Shown here: positions 1 to 12,399 of the stretch, one piece after another
Numbering within the stretch: position 1 is the stretch's first letter
Layout: each line of letters begins with the position of its first letter
NCBI RefSeq assembly: GCF_009389715.1
Contig: NC_052393.1
Location: 2,914,001 to 2,978,000, forward strand
DNA length: 64,000 nucleotides
From: Phoenix dactylifera
Lineage: Eukaryota > Streptophyta > Magnoliopsida > Arecales > Arecaceae
Reading direction: 5' to 3'
Notes under the pieces: model-generated
The model's database searches: none
Told to the model about the DNA's origin: nothing
Seen by the model: only the letters and a program-made list of their open reading frames with translations
Made by a program: the position numbers and the translations under genes

Positions 1-470
1 CCTTTCATAAATTTGATTTTGATAGTTACAGGACAGATCCTTCTCTTTCAGCTTCATGCGCATCATCTCCCCAAGTGTTAATTGATTCATCATAGGCATG
101 AGCATGATCTTCGACTGTCTTCCACCAAATTTTGGCTTGAACTTTGAACTTGTTTTTGGCAAACTCAACATTTCTTGTCCATTCAGCCTGTACCAATCGA
201 GATAGACTTCAATGGATGTAAATGAAAGCATCCAGGTCAAGTTTGCCTTGAAAGTCAGCTACGTCGAGTTGAAACTCCTATAGACGCCTTCGTCGGGGTA
301 ACAAACTCTTTGTTGGGCAGCTAGTGGCTGGGGACATTGATTTCATTATATTGTTGAACTGGACCTAGAAATGCATGCCTAGTGGCATCTACTTGTGCCA
401 TTATGTTGCGCAAGGTGACCTTACATCATCATATCAACATGGGCATCAAGAGCTGGTGGGTTATTATTGT
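1..470 (-). pseudogene. degenerate retrotransposon gag fragment
   Basis: The minus-strand translation shows the typical plant Ty3/gypsy gag pattern: a phrase DFQGKLDLDAF (family: FQGKLDP-x-x-F), then about 30 residues later VEFAKNKFKVQAKIWWKTVE, matching the conserved R/VEFAK...L-x-A-x-x-WW-x-x-VE block. At least one in-frame stop interrupts it between those two motifs. Gag would form the virus-like particle of the retroelement. The fragment continues beyond position 1, so its zinc knuckle and the pol region are not visible. Assignment rests on these motifs alone. Confidence 0.5.
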
Positions 471-893
471 AGATGCTAGGGTTCTAAGTTGTCATGGTTG
501 GCAAAACATAGCCATTGTGCAACTATACATAAGGTTCTAGATGAAGGGATATCGGGTGGGCATGGGTGAATGCTATTTTTGGACTCTGTGGCCCCAAACC
601 TCAAGCATGTTGAAATCAAGATTGGAAGGTAATGGGTATGCCATCCAAATCCTAATCCTAATTGACTCAGATTAAGCCTCGTATGTGACGATATCAGCAT
701 GCCGTCCAAAGGGATATCAGAGGATTAGGATTGGGATTGGGATTGGGATTGAAAACCTTAAGGGCAATAGTTGTTCTCTCTCTTTTCTTCTCGGACGAAG
801 CAAAAAAGGATCGCCAATCATATAGCAAGGGAAGGTAAAGGAAAGTTGTGGAGGGATATATCGAAGTAATGGAGGAATCAGGGTATTAGATTT

Positions 894-906
894 GGCTCTG
901 ATACCA
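894..906 (-). other. tRNA-Met primer-binding site of LTR retrotransposon
   Basis: The minus strand reads TGGTATCAGAGCC, the standard plant initiator tRNA-Met primer-binding site. It lies upstream of the gag fragment on the same strand, at the expected place between the 5' LTR and gag. Confidence 0.6.
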
Positions 907-1125
907 AAACTAATGAAAGCAAACCTGCATGAGAATATGGAATCAATAGAAGCAAACTTGAAGATGGGATAAATGATAGCCTCCCACTAACTTCTAAAGA
1001 GTCTTCATTGTTGCACCCCTAACCTCTTTCGGGAATAGTTGAAGCTTCCAGCCTCACACCAGTCACCTCTCATGGGATTGCAGTCTCATACTATGGAAAG
1101 CAAGGAATTGAAGAGGAACTTAAAA

Positions 1126-1441
1126 AAAAAAATAGGTTTTTATATACATACCCTCCTAAATATTAGAATTTGCGTGAATACCTTTTCAAAATTGATATTT
1201 GCGTGTATACCCTCGTCAAACACTTGTTTTGTATGTATACCCTTTTTTTCTTTTTTTTGTTTGCGTATGTACTCATGCCATCTAACGTCGTTAAGTAGCG
1301 GTTTAAAGTTGAAATGATAAAAATACCATTAATGGATAAACATGCAAAAGAAACGTTTATAAGAGTATACATGCAAATAGCAATTTTGGAGAGTATTCAA
1401 ACAATTTTATATAATTAGGAGGGTATACACACAAAAAAAAT
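1126..1441. mobile_element. foldback/MITE-like element, copy A
   Basis: The two ends are long imperfect inverted repeats built from short phrases such as ATACCCTCCTAAATATT on the left and its complement (near AATTAGGAGGGTATAC) on the right. The arms contain internal echoes of a GTATACCCTC word about every 40 bases. The centre carries CATCTAACGTCGTTAAG, and copies C and D carry the same core in the opposite orientation. No coding capacity. This is a non-autonomous terminal-inverted-repeat element; superfamily not determined and exact ends uncertain by about 10 bases. Confidence 0.6.
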
Positions 1442-1444
1442 CCT

Positions 1445-1640
1445 TAAAATTTTGCATAAATATCCTTCTAAATATTGAAATTTGTATGAATGCTCTCCAA
1501 ATTGATATTTACGTGCATGCCCTCACAAAACACTATTTTTATATGAATACCATTGACATAGCAATTCAGTTAATGTGATTAGCCAAATTTATATTTATTT
1601 AAATTAAAAATTAATTAAAATTTTGAAAGTATCTTTTTAT
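1445..1640. mobile_element. foldback/MITE-like element, partial copy B
   Basis: Starting directly after copy A, this repeats the left arm of the family (TTTGCATAAATATCCTTCTA, then the same spaced phrases) and a core also present in copy D (the run of AATTAAAATTTTGAAA). No right arm is seen, so it is a half element or was truncated by an insertion. Confidence 0.5.
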
Positions 1641-2477
1641 TTCTGAAGCAGGTAACAGGTTAACGGATCTCACTGAAACTAATATCTTTACCTCCTTTGA
1701 GAAATTTTTCAATCTCTCTCGACCCTCTCTTTCACTTCTTTGTTCGGAATCAAAACGATTCTCTCAAGTCCCTTCTCCATCATAGACACCCTTCATTGTA
1801 TCCTTTTTTACATAAAGATAGGTCCTGCTTTTAGCTTTATGAATTATTTAAAGAAAAGTGTTGTGAGAGATTTGTAGCATTTATTTTTAGTGCATGAGAT
1901 TTGCGATGTTTATCTTTTAGAGTTGAAAAATTTTTCATGTGTAGACTGGTGGCTGATTTAAAATTACTATGACAAGATGGGCCCCGTACACAACATCTTT
2001 TCTTCTTCTAGAAAATTGAAGCTCCAAAAAAGTGGCTTAAGATACACAACGTAAGGGGTATCCTTCTACCATATGGCCGCAAAGGTTGTTAATAAGTCTT
2101 AAGGGTTCGAAGTCCTTCAATGACTTTGCTTAGGGATGATTGATGATGTTCTTCCAACTATGAGCATAGTAGTAGAAAGGAAGCTTGATCATTGCAATCT
2201 ATCGTGTGCTTTTACGAGATTCTAATCATTTTCTATATTCTAATACATGCCCTCATATATGCATCTACAATAATAGATATTATAAGCTATGTTTCGATGA
2301 AAAAAGATACAGTGGCTCTAATAAATAAAGAAGAATAAAGTAGACTAATCCCAGTGAAAAACTTTCATAACTCTTTTTGTTACCTAATTATTGAATCAAT
2401 TTTTTTCTTTAGTAATATTTTACGAAAAATATTGAGGAACAGGCACTAGACAAATCCGAATGTTAAAATAGGTTAAA
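1641..2477. other. intergenic, nothing recognised
   Basis: AT-rich sequence without a convincing open frame, RNA gene or recognisable repeat. Confidence 0.4.
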
Positions 2478-2796
2478 AAAAAATAGATTTTTTTTGCATG
2501 TAAACCCTCCTAAATATGTGAAATTGCATGAATACTCTCACAAAGTGTTATTTGTATATATACCCTTATAAATTTTTCTTTTTGCATATCTATGCATTAA
2601 GAAAATTTCAGTCATTTTTAATTTTAAACTGCTAATTTCTTAACGGCGTTAGATGGTGTGAGAATATATGCAAAAAAAAATATAGGCTATATATACAAAA
2701 CAAGTATTCTATAAGGGTATACATGTAAATATCAATTTTGGAAGGGTATTCGTGCAAATTTTAATATTTAGGAGGATATGTATGCAAAAAACCTAA
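2478..2796. mobile_element. foldback/MITE-like element, copy C
   Basis: Full copy with both arms: left TTTTGCATGTAAACCCTCCT, right complement TTTAGGAGGATATGTATGC. The core TTAACGGCGTTAGATGGTGT is shared with copy D and appears inverted in copy A. Ends approximate. Confidence 0.6.
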
Positions 2797-5389
2797 AAAA
2801 AATACAGATGCTTCAATGATTTTTAAGAGTACATGGGAGGTATTTACAGGACAGATTCTCTAGAGCCAATAGGCTTTCCTAGTTCCCGCAGGATACAAAT
2901 TTCCTAAAGAAAATAAAAATAAATACTAAATAAATGGTAAAAATAGATTCCGAACTCCTACCACACTTCTAGGTCATCTAATATGAGTTTTTAGAAGAAA
3001 GAAACATAGAAATTCAGACAGAGATGAAAGAAAAATCATCCTTGAAATTATGGACCATGGAATGAACTTACAAATTTTTTTGGAAGTTTATCAGCAGCAA
3101 TAAATCATTCATAACTTCCTTATCCGACCTCCATTTTAGGTCATTCCACTTTGGAAAGCTTACTTGATATGGAACATCATAGAAGTAGTCTCACTAAAAA
3201 TATTAAATATGATGCTGGTGAAGATTCTTATCGGACTGATTTATGCTGGACTGTTTTTCTAAATGCAGCTGGAATATGAACTTCAAAATATAAGCTCACT
3301 AAACATCCAAGTTAAATGACATCTTGTCTTCTTATTTGAAGAAACGCTTACCAATCTAGTGGTCTTCCAAAGTATTTCCTATTCCACCAGTAGATTATAA
3401 CATGAATTTCGAGGAATTGGCATTCCATCTTGTTTAAACGCATCTTTTGATATAACCATGTAATCTTTTAAGCTTTGAAAGTCTTCCATTACATGGGTTC
3501 CTCATTACAGGAATTTGAATCCCTATTTTGGACAACTGGCAGATATGGAGACCGTTAGCTGCATCACTAGTGGCTAGCATCCAAAATTGCTCACTGTAGA
3601 TTTCAAAAAAAACTGAAGCATCTAGATACCTTTAGTCATATCTGATTTGTTTATGGTTTACGCAAAGAAAATTTAGGTATTCTAGGACCACATTTCTATG
3701 ATTAATCTAATCTTGGGCCAGATATGTGAAACCAAGAACTAGGGATGTAAACCGATGACTTCAGCTGGATCAAGATAGCTTTGTAGCCAGGTTGCATTGG
3801 GTTGACACTGAACTATTCCTGATGTAGCCTATTTGAATCCCCTGCTTGAACCAAGCCCAGTATGAAGCTCAATTTACATGGAAAGGATTGATCTATCAAA
3901 TTCGACAGTGTTAGCAATGTTACTTTGTTGCAATGAAGCCTTTTTCGGTCATCAACGGAATAATTCAAGGCAAGAGAGAACTCTTGACATTCTATGTAAG
4001 AAACGCATGCAAAGGTTTCAAAAGACTAGCTTATTTTCTTCCTCTTCTGAAGTGGTTTTCATCCTCCCTTCTCTTTGACTAAGTACTTCGAAGATTAATA
4101 CTGTATCTCACTAAAGCCTAGGTTGGCTCTCCTATCCACTACCTTAGCTGAGCCAGCTCCCTGCTTATCGCTTGCAATAACCTCCTATAACTGAACCTAT
4201 TTCTAACTTATTGCTTGTTGTAGAGCCCTCAATACCTAGCTACTCATTGTATTCCATGCAGCCCATGCATATCCCTACCATATTGCTCATCATGGCCCCT
4301 TCTGGTCCATGCCACTCAAGTTCTTAACACCCAACCCCATGCCTTTCTTCTTTAAGAGGAACATGTGGACTTAAGCGAAAGTTGGACTCAAGCGTAGCTT
4401 GAAAATTCAAATTTGGGCACCCAAGTCAGTTTATTTCGACTATGCACAAGACAAGGTCGGTTGGCCCAATTTAAGCCTAGGTATCTAAATCAACCCGTCC
4501 TATGAATCAAACCCAGGCCCTCAAGGAAAAGACAAAGCATAGGCTTTCACATAGGGGAAGTTGTGATCCAAGCCAAATTAAGAAGCACGTCACCCTTTTC
4601 TGTTTGATGCAAAATACATCACTGTTCTATAACTTCTAATTTCTAAACTCAAAGAAGAAAAATGTCCAAGAAGCCATATGGAGAAGGAACAAAGTTCGTA
4701 TTTGTAAAAACAAGCAACCTTATTAAGCCAAGCAGATTCCAGCCATAAATTGCATTATAAAAATCTACTGTTAAGGACATCACAAAAGTTATATCGAATC
4801 AGATATAGCCCTTTAGCCCAAAAGATATGCATAATTATTCCTATGATATATCATTAACGTTCATAGGTTGTGCATGCACATGCTGGAACATGCTGTCATG
4901 GGTTGGACAGCTTGACATCAAGTAAAAGTTCACAAGCAATACAACATGAAACAATATCATCCTCTATCTCAGAAGAGAAGATAGTTTCAGTAGTCATAGA
5001 TTCAGACGAATACTTTGTTCCTTATGTTGTTTTACTTCAATGAAAGAATTCTGCATCAAGGAAATATGTAAACTTAGTTAAATAATTGATTCTGCTTTAT
5101 TAAAACTTATGTCCCTTTTATCCTCCTCTTTCATATTCATATATCATCATGAATCATTTAAAATTGGGCATAAATTTTTTAAAAGATACAAGAATCTGCA
5201 TTTCATCAAATTATGTCCCTTAAAGTACTTCCTAGATTCTTAGAAGTCATAAGATAAGATATATATTATGAACTGCTTAGACTAGAAGCCAAATTACAAT
5301 AGCAGTAGATTTTCAACTGAAGATTCGCTCACACATACACACAGTTAATGCTTTATGATTTTGGCTGACAACTTAGTGTTGTCCTACAT
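2797..5389. other. intergenic or E2F 3' region, no gene recognised
   Basis: No recognisable exon of the E2F gene (leucine zipper, marked box, activation domain) could be read here on the minus strand, although the gene points this way. A short minus-strand open stretch at 4896-5021 is discussed as a finding. The rest is AT-rich, with scattered phrases typical of old plant retroelement DNA around 3100-3700 that I could not assign. Confidence 0.3.
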
Positions 5390-5500
5390 CAAAATGATTG
5401 ATATACCATAACCATCAAGCCTTGTCCCAACTATTTAGGATCAATGCATTGTGACTCCTCATTTACCAAACACTCCTATTTAAGGTGACGCCTAACATTA
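5390..5500. repeat. possible old SINE-like fragment
   Basis: The phrase AAGCCTTGTCCCAACTATTT is a wording common in dispersed plant SINE-like repeats (normally followed by a G-rich phrase that is degraded here). No tRNA boxes or tail can be defined. Confidence 0.25.
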
Positions 5501-5599
5501 TTTGAAGTTTTTCCATATCCTATATCACAACTTCGAGCCTCGTTACCTAAGGCCTTGCCCTCTTTATATTTCTTTCAACAAAGATTGAGGCAACCTTCT

Positions 5600-6290
5600 T
5601 GCTGAAGCCCCCTAAGATCGAACTTTAGCCCAAACACGAAGTATAGCTGGACCTAACCTGACTAAGCCTAATTTGGCTAAAAGCTTGGGCCCTAGCCCAC
5701 AGACCTAGGGGAGAAGGGGGACGAGAGCTATGGGGGTTCAGATCGACAAGATGGGTTGAAGAGCAGCGGACCTTCTTCACTGTCTGCATCTTTGGAAGGG
5801 GGAGAGGAGGAGAAGTGGCTTCAGCTTCGGCTGAGAGGAGGCAGCGGCGACAAGGAGGGATTCAAGTAGGTTTTTTTGGAGGGAGGGAGCCTAAGAGAGG
5901 CAGAATGAGAGAAAGAGGAGCAAAGAAGCAGAAGAGGGAGAGAAGGGTAAGGGAAGAGGAATGGGCAGGGAGGGGGGGGCGAGAGAGAGACAGAGAGAGA
6001 GAGAGAGAGACTGAGAAAATAGGATGGGGGCGAGTGCATGAAGTGGTGGCATGGGAGGTGGGTTGATAAAATATTACAAGGGCTTAGGGTTTTGGGGGCA
6101 AGTTTGGGCCTAGGCGTGGTTTGAGTTGGGCTTCAGCCAGGCTCAAGCCGAGCCTACTTTTCATTAGGCTCTATAACCCAAGCCTAAACCCAACTTGGAC
6201 CCTCTTAGGCCCAAGCCAGAGCTCAACCTGAAGACGGCCCGATCCAACAGGCTAGCCTAGGCCCGATTCTAAACCTAACTACCTTTGTAC
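5600..6290. repeat. inverted-ended repeat unit with purine-rich interior
   Basis: Both flanks are built from related GGCCCAAGC / GCTTGGGCC words in opposite orientation (5640-5710 and 6100-6260), enclosing a G/A-rich interior including a (GA)n stretch near 5976-6012. The right end, read on the minus strand, contains GAATCGGGCC, also found in the left end of the hAT-type element at 34580. It may be another non-autonomous DNA transposon carrying foreign sequence, but matching ends and a target duplication were not found. Confidence 0.3.
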
Positions 6291-6954
6291 ATAAAACATT
6301 TAAACTTAATAATGTCCCCAGATAAATTAAGTACTCTCATCAAGCATAAAGCTCTTTATTCATGTCAGCATTGGGATTTAACGCTTTCCCTTTTTCTATG
6401 AGAGCCCAAAGTACATATTGAACATTTTTTTCCCAAAAAAGGTGTCCCATTTCTAAATTGGTCAAATTTTAAAAGTCAAGGTAACCCATAATATGTAAGG
6501 TTCCCATGGTATTGCTATTGCATGACCTCCCATATCATTACACTTTCAAAAATAGTTATCTTGAATCCTGAGTAGGTTTTCTCATGAGAACAAACTTCAG
6601 AAACTCATGGGTTTATTGGAGAAAATCTAGAGAATAAGCTAGTTTAGCAAGGTATTTTTTCTAAACAGAAGAAGGTGAGATACTTAGCAAAGCTCAATTT
6701 GAGCACAAAGAATTAACTCAATCATCCTTATTAGCATCCAAAAATAAAAAGTAAAGCAAACACACATGCCAAAGAAAGCACCATTTCAAAGATATATTAT
6801 AATGGCACGCACAGATTAACTAAAAGTGCAACTCACTGTATGCCCATTGGAGAAACCACTAAAAGAATTATATTTTTAACATCTGATAGAACAAAATGAA
6901 TTAGAAATACAGCTAGGAGCTGTCTTTCCAATATTAAGATACACCAAGATAATA

Positions 6955-7199
6955 GTGTATTATCTCATATTCTTATCTATCACCATACTAGTATGTAAAC
7001 TGCTGATTAAATATGCTAGAAGTGTGCGCTAAATGCAAATTATTTCAAACTGAAAGCAAGCTAAACGAAACTATCGCCGTGTATTATCTTATCTCTCTCA
7101 CATATTAGGATGTAAACTGCTGATTAAATATGCTAGAAGTGTGTGTGCTAAATGCAAATCATTTCAAACTGAGAGCAAGCTAAACGAAACTATCGTACT
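6955..7199. repeat. tandem duplication, two units of about 123 bp
   Basis: Two nearly identical adjacent units share GTAAACTGCTGATTAAATAT, then GCTAGAAGTGTG and TAAACGAAACTATCG. Differences are a few substitutions and a small GT insertion. The second unit ends 13 bases from the donor site of E2F exon 6, so the duplication lies inside the following intron. Confidence 0.8.
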
Positions 7200-7212
7200 G
7201 AAAAATTAGTAC

Positions 7213-10200
7213 CTTGAAAGCAGTAATTTGATCATCCACCTCCTTGGGCCTTGACATATCAATTCCCCTTTTGCAAATGGCTTTTGTTAGTAAATCACTT
7301 TAACTAATGAAGGAGGAAAAAGAGAAGGATTAGAGTGAATACTTCCAACGTATCCTATTCTTCAATGTTTTTTCAATCAACCCTACTCCTTCAAGAACAT
7401 TTGTTATATCATAGATCCTCCTCTTTTGGACCTGGCAAAGCAATTGAAAACAAAATCTAGATAACTTAAGAATAGCTCATTGTCGGCACGAGAAAGTTAA
7501 AAATTGAGAAATTTGGACAAGTGCAAGATAGTATATGTGAAGCATCACAAGAGTCATACATCCAAAATTTCTGCTGCTCTGTTCAAATCAAGAGTCCCAT
7601 CATCGGCTTGCTGAAGCAGATTGATGAATTTCTTTGTCAGCAAACCTGTCAAATCATATTAACCCTTATTAAACATCCAAGAGTGTTTCACAAGAAAGCA
7701 ATAACAGAAGCATCTCCTACAATCATCTGCATAATTATCTCAATGTAAACTTTACCTAAAGAACTGTCATAGCGGCAGCTGCTAGTGTTTGAGATATTTG
7801 AAGGGTTCCCTGCAAAAATGTAGCATCACCAATCATTATCATCTTTTATTTTGTAAGCGCTCAAAAATGCCCTTTTTATTTCATCAAGATAGGTAAGCAT
7901 AGCTGAAGCTAAATGCCATTTCAACCAAATAAGCTCTAAACACAGCACATCATATCTGGAATTAATATGGGATATGGAAGCATGTACTGCAACGACCATA
8001 GGTTCCACAGGGATCACCCTCAGCTGCTTGAAGCATCTGCTGCTGCATTGTTTTTTTCTGTTTTGAAGGCTTTGGTCTTCTTGGACGCTTAGCACCTGTT
8101 GCTGACTCAGTTGGAAGTATATGAGAGCCAGTTTCCTCCTGCCCTAGTCCAATAGCCCCTTCACCACTTTCAACTTTGTCTATTTCTGTTCCATTTGTTT
8201 GTTTTTTCACCTGCAAAGAAAAAAATGGAATACATTCATAACAAATAATTGGTTCTGCATCCCAAAAAAAAGGACACAGAAGTTAGCATTACTTTCAGAA
8301 GATCACTGACAAAGGGGAAAAAATACTCTTGCACACTTGTGCATCTCTCTGTGGTTGATACTGTGAGATGACCACTAGTAAATTTTTATTCATTATAGAG
8401 GTAAGCAGGAATGCTCACTCAAAGAGCAATATGTCTCAAAAAAACAAGCAGCAATGGATTAAAAACAAAGTTAAGCTAAATAGCCAGAGCCCCTGCATGG
8501 CCAAAACCATTGAGAGGTAAGCATCCAAACATCTCTATATTAAAAGGTGTGCAAACTTAGAAGCCTCCCATCCAAATTATGACCAATGACAAAATGAATC
8601 TGAAAACAAAACATTGTGATATCTCATCTACAACAAAGATAAATTGGTTTTACTAAAAAATGCTCTTAAATCATTGTCTATCTCCAATAGCAAAACACTA
8701 ATGTTGCTAGATACTTCAGTTTTCAGGATTTCTGGAGTCCCAACAATTCTGAACACTAAAGAAGTGACACGAATGGACAGCACTCCTAGAAATCGTAGAA
8801 ACAAAAGTCTCCTACTTATGTCGGCACTAATGTTGGCACTTGATATGATTTCTGCAGAATTCTATTGAAAGAGATCATATTTGAACTTATTACATTTGAC
8901 TGCTCGACTGTCTCAAATGTTGGACAATCAAATGCTGGAAGTGTCAGACCCTTCTAGCAAAAAGTGTTGTATTTTTCTCATACTCATCATTGTGTTACCT
9001 ACACACTTGGCACAGATGCCAATTGTCGAGGTCTCCAAAGTTTCCAATACTTCAACCTTAAAAAAATAACATTTTTACAAAAAATTTATATTCATATTAA
9101 ACGGTATGTACAACACAGACTAAATTTTTCTTTGACTAGTCAATGGTAATCAATCATTGAGGTTAAATAAGTGTTCAAAGTCAAACAACTTTTAAAATTT
9201 AAGAAAACAAAATTTTAGTTGAAGCTTTGACAAATCAAGGTCTATTATTTTTATCTTGTTGCTAAGGACTAATTTGAGACTATTAGGTTTCAAAGAATGC
9301 TGTTAAAGGTCTTCAAGTAAGTAACATACATCCCGTCTACCTTTGCTCATGGATTTATTCCTTTAAAACATTAAGTATTCCACTTATCAAATTTGGACTG
9401 AATGGTCTCACCTAGATCAATTTCTGTACTATCTTTACGTAAAACATAAAATTTCGAAACACATCTCTAATTCAAAACAAGACTATCGTCTTATAACAAT
9501 ATAATCCAAAACAAACTACCCAACAGGAAAGGACTTCTGAAACATCATTTTTTGGTAGAAAATAGTCAACTCAAAAGCCTTATGATAGACACCATGAGTA
9601 ACATCGGTGCTCTGAACTTGCTGGCAATAAATCATTCAGCCATTTCACATTTGTTCCTCTTTACCAAAAGACCAAATTACGCATTATATGCACAAAGACA
9701 TTTTAACCCGTCTCCAGCTTCCCAATTGTCATAATTTATTGAAATATTCCTGTATATCCTGAACAAGAAAATACTAACAGACCCTTATCTCCCATCATGT
9801 AATTAGGCACATATCTAAAAAGGTTCTACAATAATTAGTTTCTTAACTCTATTAAGTAATTTCAAAAGGCAGATTTTATATAACTGCCATTGCAACAGCT
9901 CATGAATTAGTCAACATAACAGATTAACATGTCCATGTCCAGTCAATTTTTCTTGTCTTACAAAATATCATGGATAAATATAATATTAATTCATAGAATT
10001 TATCAACTTTTTACAATCCCCAAGTAAGCAAAAGGAAGTGTCATCAAGGATGTCAAATCACTTGAAATATCTAAATCCTGATCTAGGCACCCATAAGTAA
10101 CTAATTGAGTCCCACAAAGACAAAAGATAGTCATACTATAACATATATAGGCATCCAAAGTTCATTTATAAACAGAGCATCATTTAGATTGCCATTGGTA

Positions 10201-12399
10201 TGAAGAATAACTAATTGAGTCCCCCAAAGACAAAAGATAGTCATACCATAACATATATAGGCATCCAAAGTTAATTTACAAACAGAGCATTATTTAGATT
10301 GCCATTAGTATAAAGAATGAATATATTTTATGGTGTTCTCATTTATGATACTAAAATGAAGGGCCAAGTAACATGAAGGGCTATTGACAGCCATAATTTT
10401 GAGCTCGGATTTTTAAGTTTTCTAAATATATCACTTGTGTCGCATTTTCAAGCGCCACAAATCCCTTTTGCATAAACTGATGCAAGCAAGTAATATTCAT
10501 GCCAATCTTTCAGCATTCAAAAACAGATGATAAATGCTTTAATAAAGGCAGTGTTAAAAGAGTTACTTGGTGGCACCAAGTTAAGCATCACCTAAAGAAA
10601 AGGAAAAAAAAACATTTCTGGAACATTATTGCTGACTCTCCACATGAATTATATGCAAGAGCATTTATTAAACATATTTTTATAGTTATTCCAGAATTTC
10701 CATGTCAGTGGAAATTGGTGAGCATCTTGGTTTTCGGTTTGGCATACAATATAATGTGAAACTCTAGTTAAGCATATTGCACTGACCTGTCTCCATTTGG
10801 CCATTTAGTAAATACACTACAATCTCAACCAAATGCGTAATATCTCTTGAACTAAATATCTTCCATTGCACATACTCGAGTGAAATCAAGATGTGAAGAT
10901 CGAACTGATGCAATGGATGGTCTTTGATTACAGCAACAGGCATCAAGCAAATAGAAGGCATGCAGCCATGGCAAAATCAGGTTGCTAGCAACCAATTTGG
11001 AAAGTCAGCACATACGCTGTTTCAAGTCCACAAATCACATGGAAAAGAATTATAACTAAGAACCCAATGTCATTACTTTAGACATGTGAAATCAGAAAAC
11101 CCTATCATATTATGTCACTCGATCTTGTGATTCCCATATAGTGCTTAAAGTTAGTCTTTGTTACACAATAAGTGTATTCACCTTTGCAGATTGTCTCTCC
11201 ATCTGATATTCTAGCACACCTTCCACACACGAGCATCAAAATTTCAATGAAAGTATATGCTTGGAAAATTCCCAATAGATTGTGAAGGTAAATTTGTATT
11301 CCTTTTATCAATAATGCATCAAAGTTTGAGGAAGAGAATTGCTGAAAAAGAGGTCAAGTAATTTCAGTCTACAGTCAATAGTGGATTAAAGTTTCAAAAC
11401 AACCTCATGGGGGCAACATACACAATCACCAAAGATCACCACCTATCACCTCTGTCTACAATCCACATAACCCTAGCAGCTACACTCTTATAACCTACGA
11501 CTTTTGCTTGCACAGTATGACATTTGTCTAAGGGTCCAGCACCATAACCTCGTCAATATATTAGTCAAAACTCCTAACCCAAAGCAGCCCAGGATACTCT
11601 AATTCATACACATATAAAAAGCATGAAATTTAACATTCTGATGCATTTTGCCACTAGAACTTGAGATGATGTCAACTACAAAACCATAGCATATGTCAAA
11701 AATGCGCTCTCCATCGCCCAGAACAAGACTCATATCCCTGACAAGATTTTAGATGAATACCCACAGACAATTTCTATTTTGTTCAAAAGGCCTTCTCTTT
11801 TTTTCTTAGACCTCTTATGCTGTACCGCCAGACTCATTAAAGACTTAAAAACTTTCCCACTCTCCACAGGATGATATATAATCTCGGGTCACATAACCAA
11901 TTCCATAAACTATAAAACTTCATGGCATTTAAGAAAGTAATATATCATCATCGGGCAAACAATTCTAAGAACATCATGCAAGACTGAAAAAAGCAAAGAA
12001 AATCAAAATCCATATCAGCGTGAATCGAGATAAAACCGAATAAGATCAAAGGATGAGTAAAAGGGAGAAACATCCAGATGATCATGAAAGACACGAAAAA
12101 AAAAATACAAGAAAGACATAAAAAAAAAAAAATCAAGAACACGACAGCGCCTAAGCAAACAAGTGTAGAGCGAGCACAGCGGCACCCACGTCGGCGATCG
12201 GGTCCTTGTCGGCGAGTCCAAGCGATCGGCCAGGAAGAAGGTGGGGATCGAGGCCGGGGGAGGGGGAGGAGGGCCTGGGTGCGGGGGAGAAGGGGAAGTG
12301 GCGGTGGGCCGCGGGGCGGAGGATCTGGGGCGCTCGGTGGTGGGGCGACGGCAGCCGGAGCTCGGCCGGCGGGAGGCTGGAGCCCTCGACCCCGGACAT
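7213..12399 (-). CDS. E2F: E2F transcription factor (5' six exons; 3' part not found)
   Basis: E2F proteins bind TTTSSCGC-type sites, usually with a DP partner, and control S-phase genes in the nucleus. Six exons join in frame with GT/AG borders: 12399-12190, 8210-8018, 7809-7756, 7645-7560, 7431-7343 and 7267-7213, giving 687 nt and 229 residues. The start ATG at 12399 is in a GCCATGTCC context. Residues 1-70 are Pro/Ser-rich with a HFPFSP motif; 111-123 is a basic nuclear-localisation-like run ([13 protein letters not shown]). Residues about 146-212 form the winged-helix DNA-binding domain, including LTKKFINLL and [19 protein letters not shown] (R185-Y188 core of the RRxYD motif). The frame is open at the last donor. 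The dimerisation zipper, marked box and retinoblastoma-binding C terminus are absent from what I can read, so the gene probably continues left, possibly beyond the window. Intron 1 is nearly 4 kb. Subtype (A/B or C-like) is not settled; the donor of exon 2 (GTGATC) is the least certain border. Confidence 0.85.
10098..10317. repeat. tandem duplication, two units of 110 bp
   Basis: Two head-to-tail units both start TAACTAATTGAGTCCC and share ACATATATAGGCATCCAAAG, with only a few substitutions. It lies within E2F intron 1. Confidence 0.85.

Larger units (their letters stand above)
1..906 (-). mobile_element. LTR retrotransposon relic (5' part, gag and primer site)
   Basis: Read on the minus strand, the left edge of the window holds a gag-like segment (about 470 down to 1) and, upstream of it at 894-906, a primer-binding site complementary to the 3' end of initiator tRNA-Met. 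The order primer site then gag fits the 5' internal region of an LTR retrotransposon on the minus strand running off the window's left edge. The 5' LTR should lie just right of 906, but I could not fix its ends. The coding part is broken by stops, so this is a dead copy; Ty3/gypsy is more likely than copia from the gag wording. Confidence 0.55.

Noticed and set aside
720..760. Telomere-like GGGATT repeats
   Set aside because: Only three units of GGGATT, not the plant TTTAGGG telomere unit.
5815..6066. 83-codon Arg/Glu-rich frame
   Set aside because: Translation of a (GA)n purine tract; the opposite strand gives the mirrored Ser/Leu frame.
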